Assembly (NCBI GenBank): GCA_947463285.1
Contig: CANHTV010000207.1
Span: 1-6,767, forward strand
Source: Verrucomicrobiaceae bacterium
GTDB lineage: Bacteria > Verrucomicrobiota > Verrucomicrobiia > Verrucomicrobiales > Verrucomicrobiaceae
DNA length: 6,767 nt
Direction of reading: 5' to 3'
Below are positions 1-6,315 of this stretch, piece by piece. The notes below the pieces were generated by a model that was not told the DNA's origin, did not search any database, and saw only the letters and a program-made list of their open reading frames with translations. The position numbers were made by a program, and so were the translations under genes. How positions within the stretch are numbered: position 1 is the first letter of the stretch; each line of letters starts with the position of its first letter.

Positions 1-869
1 TGCATCATGGCGACGATGAGAGAGCTATCGACCCCACCCGAGAGGAAGGCCCCGAGTGGCACATCGGCCACCATTCTCATGCCGACGGCTTCTTTGAGGA
101 TGGCTTCGAAGGTGTCGATGGCTTCGCTTTCACTGCCAGTGAAAGGGTGGTCGAGGCCGTGCTCGATGACTTGGCGGAGGTCCCAGTAAAGCTGCGGCGT
201 GGGTTTATCCGAAGGTGCTTTTAAAGTGATGAGCGAGGCGGGCGGGAGCTTGTGCAGGCCTTCGTAGATGCACCAGGGATCGGGGATGTAATTGAAGCGG
301 AGCTGAGCGCAGATGGCATCGCGATTGATGGCGGCATTGAAGCCGGGAAGAGCGCAGATGGCTTTGAGTTCGGAGGCAAACACGAATGTGTCGCCGAGCC
401 TGCCGTAGTACAGCGGTTTTTCGCCGAGTCGGTCGCGAACGAGGGTTAGCGTGTGGTCTTCTTTGTCCCAAACGGCGAAGGCGAACATGCCGTTGAAGCG
501 CTTCGTGGCCTCGGCGATGCCCCACTGACGAAAGGCGGCGAGCATGATCTCGGTGTCCGAGTGCCCACGCCAGCTGTGGCCATGCTTTTCGAGGTCAGCG
601 CGGAGCTGCTGGAAGTTGTAGATCTCGCCATTGAAGACGATGACGAAGCGTCCATCCGCACTGGTCATGGGTTGATGGCCGAGCGGGGAGAGATCGAGAA
701 TGGAGAGACGCCGATGTCCGAGGGCGACGCCGTTTTCAGCATCGACCCAAGCTCCGCTGTCATCAGGACCGCGCAGCACGATGGCATCCGTCATGCGAGT
801 GACCTCGGCGGTCATCTGGTCGGATGATTTCGATCGGGGGAGGGTGAAGTAGCCTGCGATGCCGCACAT
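1..869 (-). CDS. asnB: Asparagine synthase (glutamine-hydrolysing) family protein, partial at its 3' end
   Basis: Seen: the frame opens with MCGIAGYF, so Cys2 becomes the N-terminal nucleophile of a class II (Ntn-type) glutamine amidotransferase domain. It continues with RGPDDSG (33-39), GHRRLSILDLS (51-61), FNGEIYN (79-85) and HSDTE (103-107), the known glutamine-pocket segments. The window ends at residue 289, just after SGGVDSS (277-283), the ATP-pyrophosphatase loop of the synthetase domain. About half of a usual 600-650 residue protein is therefore present, with no frameshift. Family knowledge: glutamine ammonia is channelled to an adenylated carboxylate, aspartate in true AsnB. Context: it starts 12 bases after the stop of the tandem glycosyltransferase and has no obvious Shine-Dalgarno, so translation is probably coupled. 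In polysaccharide loci such homologues may amidate sugar acids instead of making asparagine; that is inference. An unusual leucine (residue 32) replaces the common His before RGPD. Confidence 0.93.
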   Translation of the reverse strand, partial: MCGIAGYFTLPRSKSSDQMTAEVTRMTDAIVLRGPDDSGAWVDAENGVALGHRRLSILDLSPLGHQPMTSADGRFVIVFNGEIYNFQQLRADLEKHGHSWRGHSDTEIMLAAFRQWGIAEATKRFNGMFAFAVWDKEDHTLTLVRDRLGEKPLYYGRLGDTFVFASELKAICALPGFNAAINRDAICAQLRFNYIPDPWCIYEGLHKLPPASLITLKAPSDKPTPQLYWDLRQVIEHGLDHPFTGSESEAIDTFEAILKEAVGMRMVADVPLGAFLSGGVDSSLIVAMM

Positions 870-881
870 GGGATGGGGAGA

Positions 882-3110
882 TTAGAGATGAGAGAGGAGG
901 GCGTCGAAGTGCTGGAGCACGCTGGCGAGGGAAAAGTTCTCGGCGATGCGTTGGCGACCTTGTTCGCCGAGGGCACGGCGTTCGGCTTCGGGAAGGTTCA
1001 GGAGGTGCAGGCAGGCTTCAGCGAGTTTGGTGGGATCTTTGGCCTGAACAAGCATGCCGGTATCTCCCATGACCCAAGCGGTGTCGCCGATGTCAGTCGC
1101 GACGACGGTGACGCCGCAGGCCATGGCCTCGCCGACGATATTGGGGAAGCCTTCGCCAAAAGCCGAAGATGAAACGGCGATGTCGAGCGAGGCCGTGATG
1201 GCAGGGAGATCCGAGCGCTCGCCCAGCAGGTGGACGTGCTTCTGGATGCCGAGACTTTCGATGAGGGAGGTGAGTTTGGCATTCGAGGCATCCACGCCGG
1301 TGCCGACGAGGATGAATACGGTCTGCGGATGGGTTTTGACGATGAGCGCCGCCGCTTCGAGGAAAGTGGGGTAGTCCTTCATCGCGGTGTGTCGCCCGAA
1401 GCGGCCTATCTGAAGATGTGGAGACCTGCAGGCAGGGAGATTTTGAGACCACTTTTCGAGATCAAACCCATTCGGAATCAGCCGCGTCTTCGCCTGCGAG
1501 TAGCCGATGGCCTCATGCTGTCTGGCGCTGAGCTGGGAGTTGTAGGTGATGACCTTCGCGAGAGGGTGCAGCCATTTGAGGGACTTGATTACCAGGGCCG
1601 AGCCGCGTTTTTCCAAACTCAGATCGTAGAGCGACTGGCGGATGTTCCAGATGAGGCGGCCTTGGCCGAGGCGGAAAAGCTTTACCAAGACTGCCGCAAG
1701 GCACCCGTGATACATCCAGCCCATCATCACGGCTGGTTTGATCTGCCAAGCAAGCCTGAAAAGCCGGATCATGGCGGCCAGTGAGGGCCTGCTCGCAGGC
1801 ATTTCGAGGCTATAAACCTGCGCACCCACAGCTCGCAGCGGCTCGACGTATTTGCCGCCAGAGGTGAGGGAGATGACATGATGCTGATGATGCGGCAGGC
1901 CCTTGATGATTTGGGTGAGCATCATCTCTGCACCGCCGGTGCCGAGACCGGTGGTGAGCCAAAGGATGGGGTAGGCACCATCGCCAAACGTCGGTGTTTC
2001 CGAAGCGGCCTTCTGGCGAACGCTCCTACAGACATCCTCCGTTCGCTCGACCATCTTCGCGATGGTGAACTGCTGCTCGATGCGTTGGCGGTTCTTTTGG
2101 CCGAGTGTTTGTCGTTCGTCAGCAGACATTGCCAACACCTCGCGCATGGCTTTGGCTAGACGAGAGTGGTCGCCGACAGGAAATACGCGATGAGGATCAT
2201 CCACCAGCCAGGCGGAGTCGCCGACATCACTGGCTATCACGGGCAGGCCGCAGGCCATGGCTTCGCCGATCACATTGGAGAAACCTTCGCCATAGGCCGA
2301 GGTGGAAACGAGGCAGTCGAACGTCGGATAAAGCTGCGTGAGATCATCCTGTGCCGGACGCCACTCGATCCGAGAGGCGATGCCGAGGCTGCTCGCGAGG
2401 TGCTTCAGACCTTCTGCATAGGCCGCGTCGCCATTGCCGATGATCATCGCCTTTGCCTCAGGCACTAGAGCAACTGCGCGGATGAAGGTGGTGTGGTCCT
2501 TCATCGGATGCAGACGACCGATTATGGCGAAGGTGCTGCCATGCTTGTCCTTCTTTTTAGACTCAAAGCGCTCCACGTCGATGCCATTGGGCACGATCTC
2601 GAGTCTCTCCGCCGGATAACCGTGACCGATGTAGTAGTCACGACCCGCCTGCGAGTTGGCGATGATTTTGTCCGCGAAGCCGGAGAGCAGGCAATTCAGC
2701 CGAAAGCTAAGTTTTCCGAGGACGCCCCAGGTAGCGGCATCGGTCTGCGAGTCGCGGATGCCCCAGATGACCTTCGGGAAGCCGCAGAGGGGCTTCAGGA
2801 AGAGCGCCATGAGGTTCGACTCATGCAGGTAGCCGTGGATGACGTCCGGGTGTAGCCCGCGCATGGTTTTAATCAGGCGGAGAAAAAAACCCGCGAGCTC
2901 CCAGCGGTGCTTTTTGTCAATGCAGAAGGTTTTTACCCCGGCGGATCGGAGCTCAGCCTCGAAGGCACCTGGATAAAAATGGACGACGCAGACCTCAAAA
3001 CCTCCCTGGGAGGTCAAAGTCCGCGCCAACGTGACCAATTGCCGCTGGGCCCCGCCGTGACCTAGGTCACGAATGAGAAAAGCGAGGCGGCATGGGGCAG
3101 GGGGGGGCAC
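882..3110 (-). CDS. Tandem two-domain GT4-type glycosyltransferase
   Basis: Seen: 742 residues holding two full GT-B fold glycosyltransferases. Unit A (about 8-365) has DLGHGGAQ (15-22), VPNGIDVERF (173-182), GRLHPMKDH (198-206, with R199 and K204) and the E-x7-E signature E275/E283. Unit B (about 381-742) repeats this with GLGTGGAE (388-395), IPNGFDLEKW (545-554), R573/K578 and E653/E661. A linker of about 15 residues joins them. Family knowledge: GT4 enzymes are retaining transferases that use nucleotide sugars; R/K bind the donor phosphates and E-x7-E lies at the donor site. All are present in both units, so both could be active, perhaps adding two sugars in succession to a lipid-linked glycan at the inner face of the membrane. 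No signal peptide or membrane segment is seen. The start is GTG, because an in-frame TAG lies four codons upstream; the only purine-rich stretch, GGAG, is rather far away. It is the first gene of an operon with the amidotransferase. Donor, acceptor and linkage cannot be read from sequence. Confidence 0.92.
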   Translation of the reverse strand: MPPPAPCRLAFLIRDLGHGGAQRQLVTLARTLTSQGGFEVCVVHFYPGAFEAELRSAGVKTFCIDKKHRWELAGFFLRLIKTMRGLHPDVIHGYLHESNLMALFLKPLCGFPKVIWGIRDSQTDAATWGVLGKLSFRLNCLLSGFADKIIANSQAGRDYYIGHGYPAERLEIVPNGIDVERFESKKKDKHGSTFAIIGRLHPMKDHTTFIRAVALVPEAKAMIIGNGDAAYAEGLKHLASSLGIASRIEWRPAQDDLTQLYPTFDCLVSTSAYGEGFSNVIGEAMACGLPVIASDVGDSAWLVDDPHRVFPVGDHSRLAKAMREVLAMSADERQTLGQKNRQRIEQQFTIAKMVERTEDVCRSVRQKAASETPTFGDGAYPILWLTTGLGTGGAEMMLTQIIKGLPHHQHHVISLTSGGKYVEPLRAVGAQVYSLEMPASRPSLAAMIRLFRLAWQIKPAVMMGWMYHGCLAAVLVKLFRLGQGRLIWNIRQSLYDLSLEKRGSALVIKSLKWLHPLAKVITYNSQLSARQHEAIGYSQAKTRLIPNGFDLEKWSQNLPACRSPHLQIGRFGRHTAMKDYPTFLEAAALIVKTHPQTVFILVGTGVDASNAKLTSLIESLGIQKHVHLLGERSDLPAITASLDIAVSSSAFGEGFPNIVGEAMACGVTVVATDIGDTAWVMGDTGMLVQAKDPTKLAEACLHLLNLPEAERRALGEQGRQRIAENFSLASVLQHFDALLSHL

Positions 3111-3218
3111 GAGTCGGAACTATAATCTCCATAGAGAGCTGGTGGCAATCAAGGAATCCTGATAGTTCAGCGAGCGGGTTGGCGTCCAGAAACAGGCGTC
3201 ATCGAACTGAAGCAAAAT

Positions 3219-3250
3219 GGGATTCGCTCTTTACTCTGGAAACGAATCCC
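3219..3250. repeat. 8-bp perfect inverted repeat (GGGATTCG / CGAATCCC)
   Basis: GGGATTCG at 3219-3226 pairs with CGAATCCC at 3243-3250 across a 16-base spacer. There is no T-tract after either arm, so it is not an intrinsic terminator. It lies about 40 bases upstream of the candidate -10 element of the rightward gene, a plausible site for a dimeric regulator. The role is inferred; only the symmetry is seen. Confidence 0.4.
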
Positions 3251-3265
3251 GGTTAAATCATTAAA

Positions 3266-3294
3266 TTCGGTGGTTTTTTACCGCTAAATATACT
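3266..3294 (+). promoter_or_regulatory. Candidate sigma70-type promoter for the anchored stalk protein
   Basis: TATACT at 3289-3294 matches the -10 consensus at five of six positions and sits in the most AT-rich part of the gap. Seventeen bases upstream lies only a weak -35 match (TTCGGT, 3266-3271). Transcription would start near 3301, giving a leader of about 20 bases with no Shine-Dalgarno before the ATG at 3320. Confidence 0.35.
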
Positions 3295-3319
3295 TCATCC
3301 ATACCCATCATTCCTTGAT

Positions 3320-4876
3320 ATGAAATCCAGTCGAACACGCTTGGCGCTCCTGGCGCTGCTATGCGGCACCTCCTTAGTCAAAGCCGACATCTTGATGCTT
3401 AATAATGGCACAAAGGTAGAGGGAAATATTCTTGATCAAAATGAACAGGGTGTGCGCATGAAATACCGCCTCACTCCCAAAATCATGGATGAGAAGACCT
3501 TTCCGATGTCTGAGATCGCCAAGATCATCAAACAGCGTCCCGAAGAAGTAGAGGTCATCGAACTCCGTAAAGTGATGCCAACGGCAGATCTGATGAAGGC
3601 CGATGAATACGAACAGATCATTCAGGATCGCCTTCGTCCCTTCGTGAACAAATACGCAGGCACGCCAGAAGCCACCGAAGTCGAAGGTATCATCGCGAAG
3701 TTCCAGGAAGAAAAGACGATGGTGACAAATGGGCAGATGAAGCTCCAGGGAAAATGGCTGAGCGTCAAAGAATCTAAGGCTGAAAGCTTTAATATTGAAG
3801 CTTTCCGCATCGTCAGTGACATGCGTACAAAGGCTGCCAAACAGGACTACACAGGTGCTCTTCGCGATTTTGATCGGCTCATGTTTCCTCGCCCTGCTTA
3901 TCTAGGCTCAAGCTATTATGTGGAGGCGATTCCTGAGGCTATCGATATCTTAAATCGCTGGATTGCCGTGCTGGACAAAATGTCTTCCGAGCAGCCTCAA
4001 CTCGCACAAGCTCGTAAAGATGGACTCACGAAGCTACAAGAACCAGATCTCTCGAAAACCAAAAATGCCATTAATGATGAATACTCCAAATGGCGAGCAA
4101 TGGCAGATGCTGAGCGTCGCCAGAAAATCCGCTGGACCGCTCCCTACAAGTATGAACTGAGCACCATTCAAGCGGCTCAAAAAGACGCTGTTGCCGAGCA
4201 AACACGTCTCCAAAACACCGATCTTTCTGCACTCCGCGCTCAGAACGATACTTTCATGGCTTGCTACCGCAAGATTGGGGAGGGCGATTACACCGGCGGG
4301 ACCGCTGCTTATGAGCGTGTGACAGCCCTGAATATCCCTCTCGAATATCGTGATGTGTCGATAGATTTGCGCCAACGCCTCATGAAGTTGTACACACAAC
4401 TCGTGCGCGCCAATGCTTCTGGTGCAGCAGCCACCAGCGGTTCCAGTGCTATCGGTGGAACGGCGACAACCGGCGTGGACAGCCGCGTGGCTCAAATCCT
4501 TGCAGAAGCAGGTGCAACTCAGCCTGTGGCAGCCAGCAGTGGCCAGCCTGCGGCTGCAATGGCCACACAACCTGCCACTGCGCCAGCTCCCGCTGCTCAA
4601 GCACCCGCAGCAGCACCCGCAGCAGCACCCGCAGCAGCACCCGCAGCAGCTCAAGCTCAGCAACAACAGGCAATGGCCGCACAGCAACAAGCCCTTCTGG
4701 CTCAACAGCAAGCCTTGCGCGCAGCACAAGCCCAGCAGGCAGCCATGATGCCTCCACCAGCCCCTGTTGAGGAAGAATCCAACCTTCAGCTCTACATCAT
4801 CATTCTCCTTGGATTGCTCGTTGTTGGCATGGGCGTGATGTTTATGAAGCAGCAGAAGAAGTCCAAAGAAGACTAA
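3320..4876 (+). CDS. Secreted, C-terminally membrane-anchored protein of unknown function with Ala/Pro/Gln stalk
   Basis: Seen, in order: a Sec signal peptide (basic MKSSRTR, hydrophobic 8-20, likely cleavage after VKA, residue 22). Next is a small beta-type module (23-72) with NGTKVEGNI and later MSEIAKII, the pattern of a short barrel often found after signal peptides in Verrucomicrobia and Planctomycetes. A VMPTADLM motif (85-92) resembles, from memory, the motif naming the 'PTPDL' family. A mostly helical region (95-365) holds two DYTGA/DYTGG motifs (176-180, 323-327), perhaps diverged TPR-like repeats. The stalk (about 366-482) is rich in Ala, Pro, Gln and Ser and includes (APAA)x4 at 428-443. 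A transmembrane helix (about 491-509) and the basic tail KQQKKSKED complete it. Predicted topology: bulk outside the inner membrane, tail in the cytoplasm. No catalytic residues are recognised, so a scaffold, adhesion or envelope role is a guess. It is monocistronic, with a terminator 20 bases downstream. By eye it is less GC-rich than its neighbours. Confidence 0.9.
   Translation: MKSSRTRLALLALLCGTSLVKADILMLNNGTKVEGNILDQNEQGVRMKYRLTPKIMDEKTFPMSEIAKIIKQRPEEVEVIELRKVMPTADLMKADEYEQIIQDRLRPFVNKYAGTPEATEVEGIIAKFQEEKTMVTNGQMKLQGKWLSVKESKAESFNIEAFRIVSDMRTKAAKQDYTGALRDFDRLMFPRPAYLGSSYYVEAIPEAIDILNRWIAVLDKMSSEQPQLAQARKDGLTKLQEPDLSKTKNAINDEYSKWRAMADAERRQKIRWTAPYKYELSTIQAAQKDAVAEQTRLQNTDLSALRAQNDTFMACYRKIGEGDYTGGTAAYERVTALNIPLEYRDVSIDLRQRLMKLYTQLVRANASGAAATSGSSAIGGTATTGVDSRVAQILAEAGATQPVAASSGQPAAAMATQPATAPAPAAQAPAAAPAAAPAAAPAAAQAQQQQAMAAQQQALLAQQQALRAAQAQQAAMMPPPAPVEEESNLQLYIIILLGLLVVGMGVMFMKQQKKSKED
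4601..4648 (+). repeat. Four perfect tandem copies of a 12-bp unit (GCACCCGCAGCA)
   Basis: The unit occurs four times without mismatch at 4601-4612, 4613-4624, 4625-4636 and 4637-4648. It is in frame and encodes Ala-Pro-Ala-Ala four times (residues 428-443) in the stalk of the anchored protein. Perfect copies of a coding unit suggest recent slippage, so copy number may differ between strains; each change of one unit keeps the frame. Confidence 0.9.
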
Positions 4877-4895
4877 TCCCTGCCTTCCATGATCT

Positions 4896-4931
4896 AGGCC
4901 GTGAGAATCCTTCGGGGCTCACGGCCTTTTT
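4896..4931 (+). terminator. Intrinsic terminator after the anchored stalk protein
   Basis: AGGCCGTGAG (4896-4905) pairs perfectly with CTCACGGCCT (4918-4927), and a run of five T (4927-4931) follows. The 12-base loop can fold further into CC-UUCG-GG (4909-4916), a very stable tetraloop, with a small internal bulge (AAT opposite G). There is no A-run on the other side, so it acts mainly on rightward transcription. It separates the anchored protein from the oxidoreductase gene. Confidence 0.9.
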
Positions 4932-4980
4932 ATGGATCTATGTCAGAGTTAGCTTTTGACCGCCGTAATTTTCAGCCTCC
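4932..4980 (+). promoter_or_regulatory. Short leader before the oxidoreductase gene
   Basis: Because a strong terminator ends at 4931, the oxidoreductase pair should have its own promoter in these 49 bases or overlapping the terminator. A TTGACC hexamer (4956-4961) is a good -35 match, but no -10 element stands at the right distance. No Shine-Dalgarno precedes the ATG at 4981. The promoter is therefore not located. Confidence 0.25.
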
Positions 4981-6312
4981 ATGCATTCACCCGCCAGCAC
5001 CACACGTCGCCGTTTTCTGCAAACCGCAAGCGCCAGCTTTTTTGCGGCGCCTTACATCACCAGCGGACTCCGCGCCGCCTCGCCGAATGGCAAGCTTCGC
5101 CATGCTGCCTTCGGAGCCGCAGGCATGTCCTGGAGTGACATCACCTCCATGGCGAATCACGACATGTGGGAACTGACCGCTGTTTGCGATGTCGATACCC
5201 GAAACTTCGCTCGCGTGAAGGAAAAATGGCCGAACGTAAAGTGCTACCAGGACTGGCGTGAGCTTCTCGAAAAAGAAGCTGGTAACATCGACAGCGTGAA
5301 CGTCTCCACGCCCGACCACATGCACGGCCCTATCGGTATGAAAGCCCTGGAGCTCGGCAAGCATGTCTATGGTCAAAAACCGCTTGCCCAAAATCTTTAC
5401 GAATGCCGACAGCTCATGCTCAAAGCTCGTGAGAAAGGTGTGATGACCCAGATGGGCATCCAGATTTCCTCCGACTTCACCGAGCGCTTTGCCGTCGAGC
5501 TCATCCACATGGGAGCCATCGGCAAAATCAAAGAGGTCCACACCTTTTCCAACAAGAAATGGGGCGACATGGAGCCCGTGCCACAAGCAAGTGATTCCAT
5601 CCCAGAAGGTCTCGACTGGCAAAAATGGCTCGGCACCGCCAGTGATCGCCCTTTCATCAAAGGCTACTACCATCCCGGCAACTGGCGCAAACGCCGTGAC
5701 TTCGGTACAGGTACGCTCGGTGACATGGGCTGCCATATGTTTAGCGGCTGGTTCCGCAGCCTCGACCTCGCTGCCCCCATCGCCGTAAAATCCAGCGGAC
5801 CGCCACCGCCGAACGCCACGAATTGGGCCATCAATGCCATCGTTGAATACACCTTCAAAGGCACGCAATACACCGTCGGTGACAACGTGAAAGTCACCTG
5901 GTATGACGGCGATGCCCGCCCGCCAGCTGCGGTCATGGCCTTAGCTGATCCTGCCAAGTTCCCCGGTCAGGGCAGTCTCTACATTGGCACTGATGGCGTG
6001 CTTCTCCATCCTCATGGCAGCACACCGCAGCTCTTCCCAAGGGAGAAGTTCAAAGGATTCAAGTATCCCAAGCTGGAGCCACGCAATCATTGGTTCGACT
6101 TCATCGACTGCTGCCTCAAGGGCGGTTCCACGAAGCCCACCGCCAACTTCGATTATGCCGGCCCTCTGACCGAAGCCGTCCTGCTCGGCTGCCTCGCCAG
6201 TCCTTTCCCCGGTGAAAACCTCATTTGGGATGCCCCCGGCCTCAAAATCACCAATAACGAAGCCGCCAACGCCCTTGTGAAGCGCCAGTATCGCGCAGGC
6301 TGGGAGATGTAA
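4981..6312 (+). CDS. Tat-exported Gfo/Idh/MocA family oxidoreductase
   Basis: Seen: 443 residues beginning with a twin-arginine signal (TRRRFLQ, residues 8-14, then a weakly hydrophobic stretch to about 33). A Rossmann NAD(P)-binding half follows, with FGAAGMSW (44-51, a reduced glycine motif), AVCDVD (67-72), VSTPDHMHG (108-116) and GQKPLAQ (131-137). The alpha/beta substrate half starts near 160 and contains GTGTLGDMGCHMF (242-254), where D248 and H252 fit the family's active-site positions. Length is typical for the exported subgroup. Family knowledge: these enzymes oxidise or epimerise sugars, inositols or related polyols with a bound or free nicotinamide cofactor; Tat export implies folding with cofactor in the cytoplasm before delivery to the periplasm. 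K133 is kept, but the usual Glu before it is Gln, a variant I recall as common in planctomycete and verrucomicrobial members. The exact substrate cannot be assigned. ATG 4981 is chosen because it places the Tat motif correctly. The next gene follows 3 bases later. Confidence 0.93.
   Translation: MHSPASTTRRRFLQTASASFFAAPYITSGLRAASPNGKLRHAAFGAAGMSWSDITSMANHDMWELTAVCDVDTRNFARVKEKWPNVKCYQDWRELLEKEAGNIDSVNVSTPDHMHGPIGMKALELGKHVYGQKPLAQNLYECRQLMLKAREKGVMTQMGIQISSDFTERFAVELIHMGAIGKIKEVHTFSNKKWGDMEPVPQASDSIPEGLDWQKWLGTASDRPFIKGYYHPGNWRKRRDFGTGTLGDMGCHMFSGWFRSLDLAAPIAVKSSGPPPPNATNWAINAIVEYTFKGTQYTVGDNVKVTWYDGDARPPAAVMALADPAKFPGQGSLYIGTDGVLLHPHGSTPQLFPREKFKGFKYPKLEPRNHWFDFIDCCLKGGSTKPTANFDYAGPLTEAVLLGCLASPFPGENLIWDAPGLKITNNEAANALVKRQYRAGWEM
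6302..6306 (+). promoter_or_regulatory. Ribosome binding site of the downstream membrane protein
   Basis: GGGAG lies inside the last codons of the oxidoreductase gene, 9 bases before the ATG at 6316. It is the clearest Shine-Dalgarno in the window and supports both that start and translational coupling of the two genes. Confidence 0.6.
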
Positions 6313-6315
6313 AAT

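Larger units (their letters stand above)
3111..3319. promoter_or_regulatory. Divergent intergenic region between the glycosyltransferase operon and the anchored stalk protein
   Basis: This 209-bp gap separates two genes transcribed away from each other, so it should hold both promoters. The right third (3250-3300) is AT-rich and carries a candidate promoter for the rightward gene. On the minus strand a TTGATT element (within 3147-3157) precedes an AT-rich GATTAT by about 19 bases, too loose to call a promoter. Two inverted-repeat pairs are listed separately. No small ORF or structured RNA was recognised. Confidence 0.6.
3148..3319. repeat. 10-bp inverted repeat ATCAAGGAAT / ATTCCTTGAT flanking the divergent region
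   Basis: ATCAAGGAAT at 3148-3157 is the exact reverse complement of ATTCCTTGAT at 3310-3319; the match stops at exactly 10 bases on both sides. Read in the direction of each gene, ATTCCTTGAT lies directly against the ATG of the rightward gene and 37 bases before the GTG of the leftward gene. Such symmetry could reflect a shared operator or leader element, but a 10-mer pair in a gap this size could also arise by chance. Confidence 0.45.

Noticed and set aside
1230..1784. Plus-strand frame inside the tandem glycosyltransferase
   Set aside because: Antisense shadow of the second glycosyltransferase unit, whose motifs are intact on the minus strand.
3121..3126. Perfect TATAAT on the plus strand
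   Set aside because: No -35 element at a suitable distance, and it would give a leader of nearly 190 bases. More likely AT-rich chance sequence next to the glycosyltransferase start.
3353..3364. Possible lipoprotein box around Cys15 of the anchored protein
   Set aside because: The residue before Cys is Leu, not Gly, Ala or Ser, and a good signal peptidase I site follows at residues 20-22.
4601..4648. CRISPR-like repeat array
   Set aside because: The 12-bp copies are contiguous without spacers and encode APAA in frame.
4034..4729. Long minus-strand frame rich in Cys and Gly opposite the anchored protein
   Set aside because: Its composition is the antisense reading of the Ala/Pro/Gln repeat (GCTGCTGCGG-type codons). 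It has no domain and lies inside a well-supported gene.
4760..4876. PEP-CTERM or LPXTG-like sorting signal at the C-terminus of the anchored protein
   Set aside because: A membrane helix and basic tail are present, but there is no PEP or LPXTG motif before the helix. A plain membrane anchor explains it.
4987..5868. 293-residue minus-strand frame opposite the oxidoreductase
   Set aside because: It lies wholly within a clear Gfo/Idh/MocA gene, in high-GC sequence that leaves antisense frames open. No recognisable domain.
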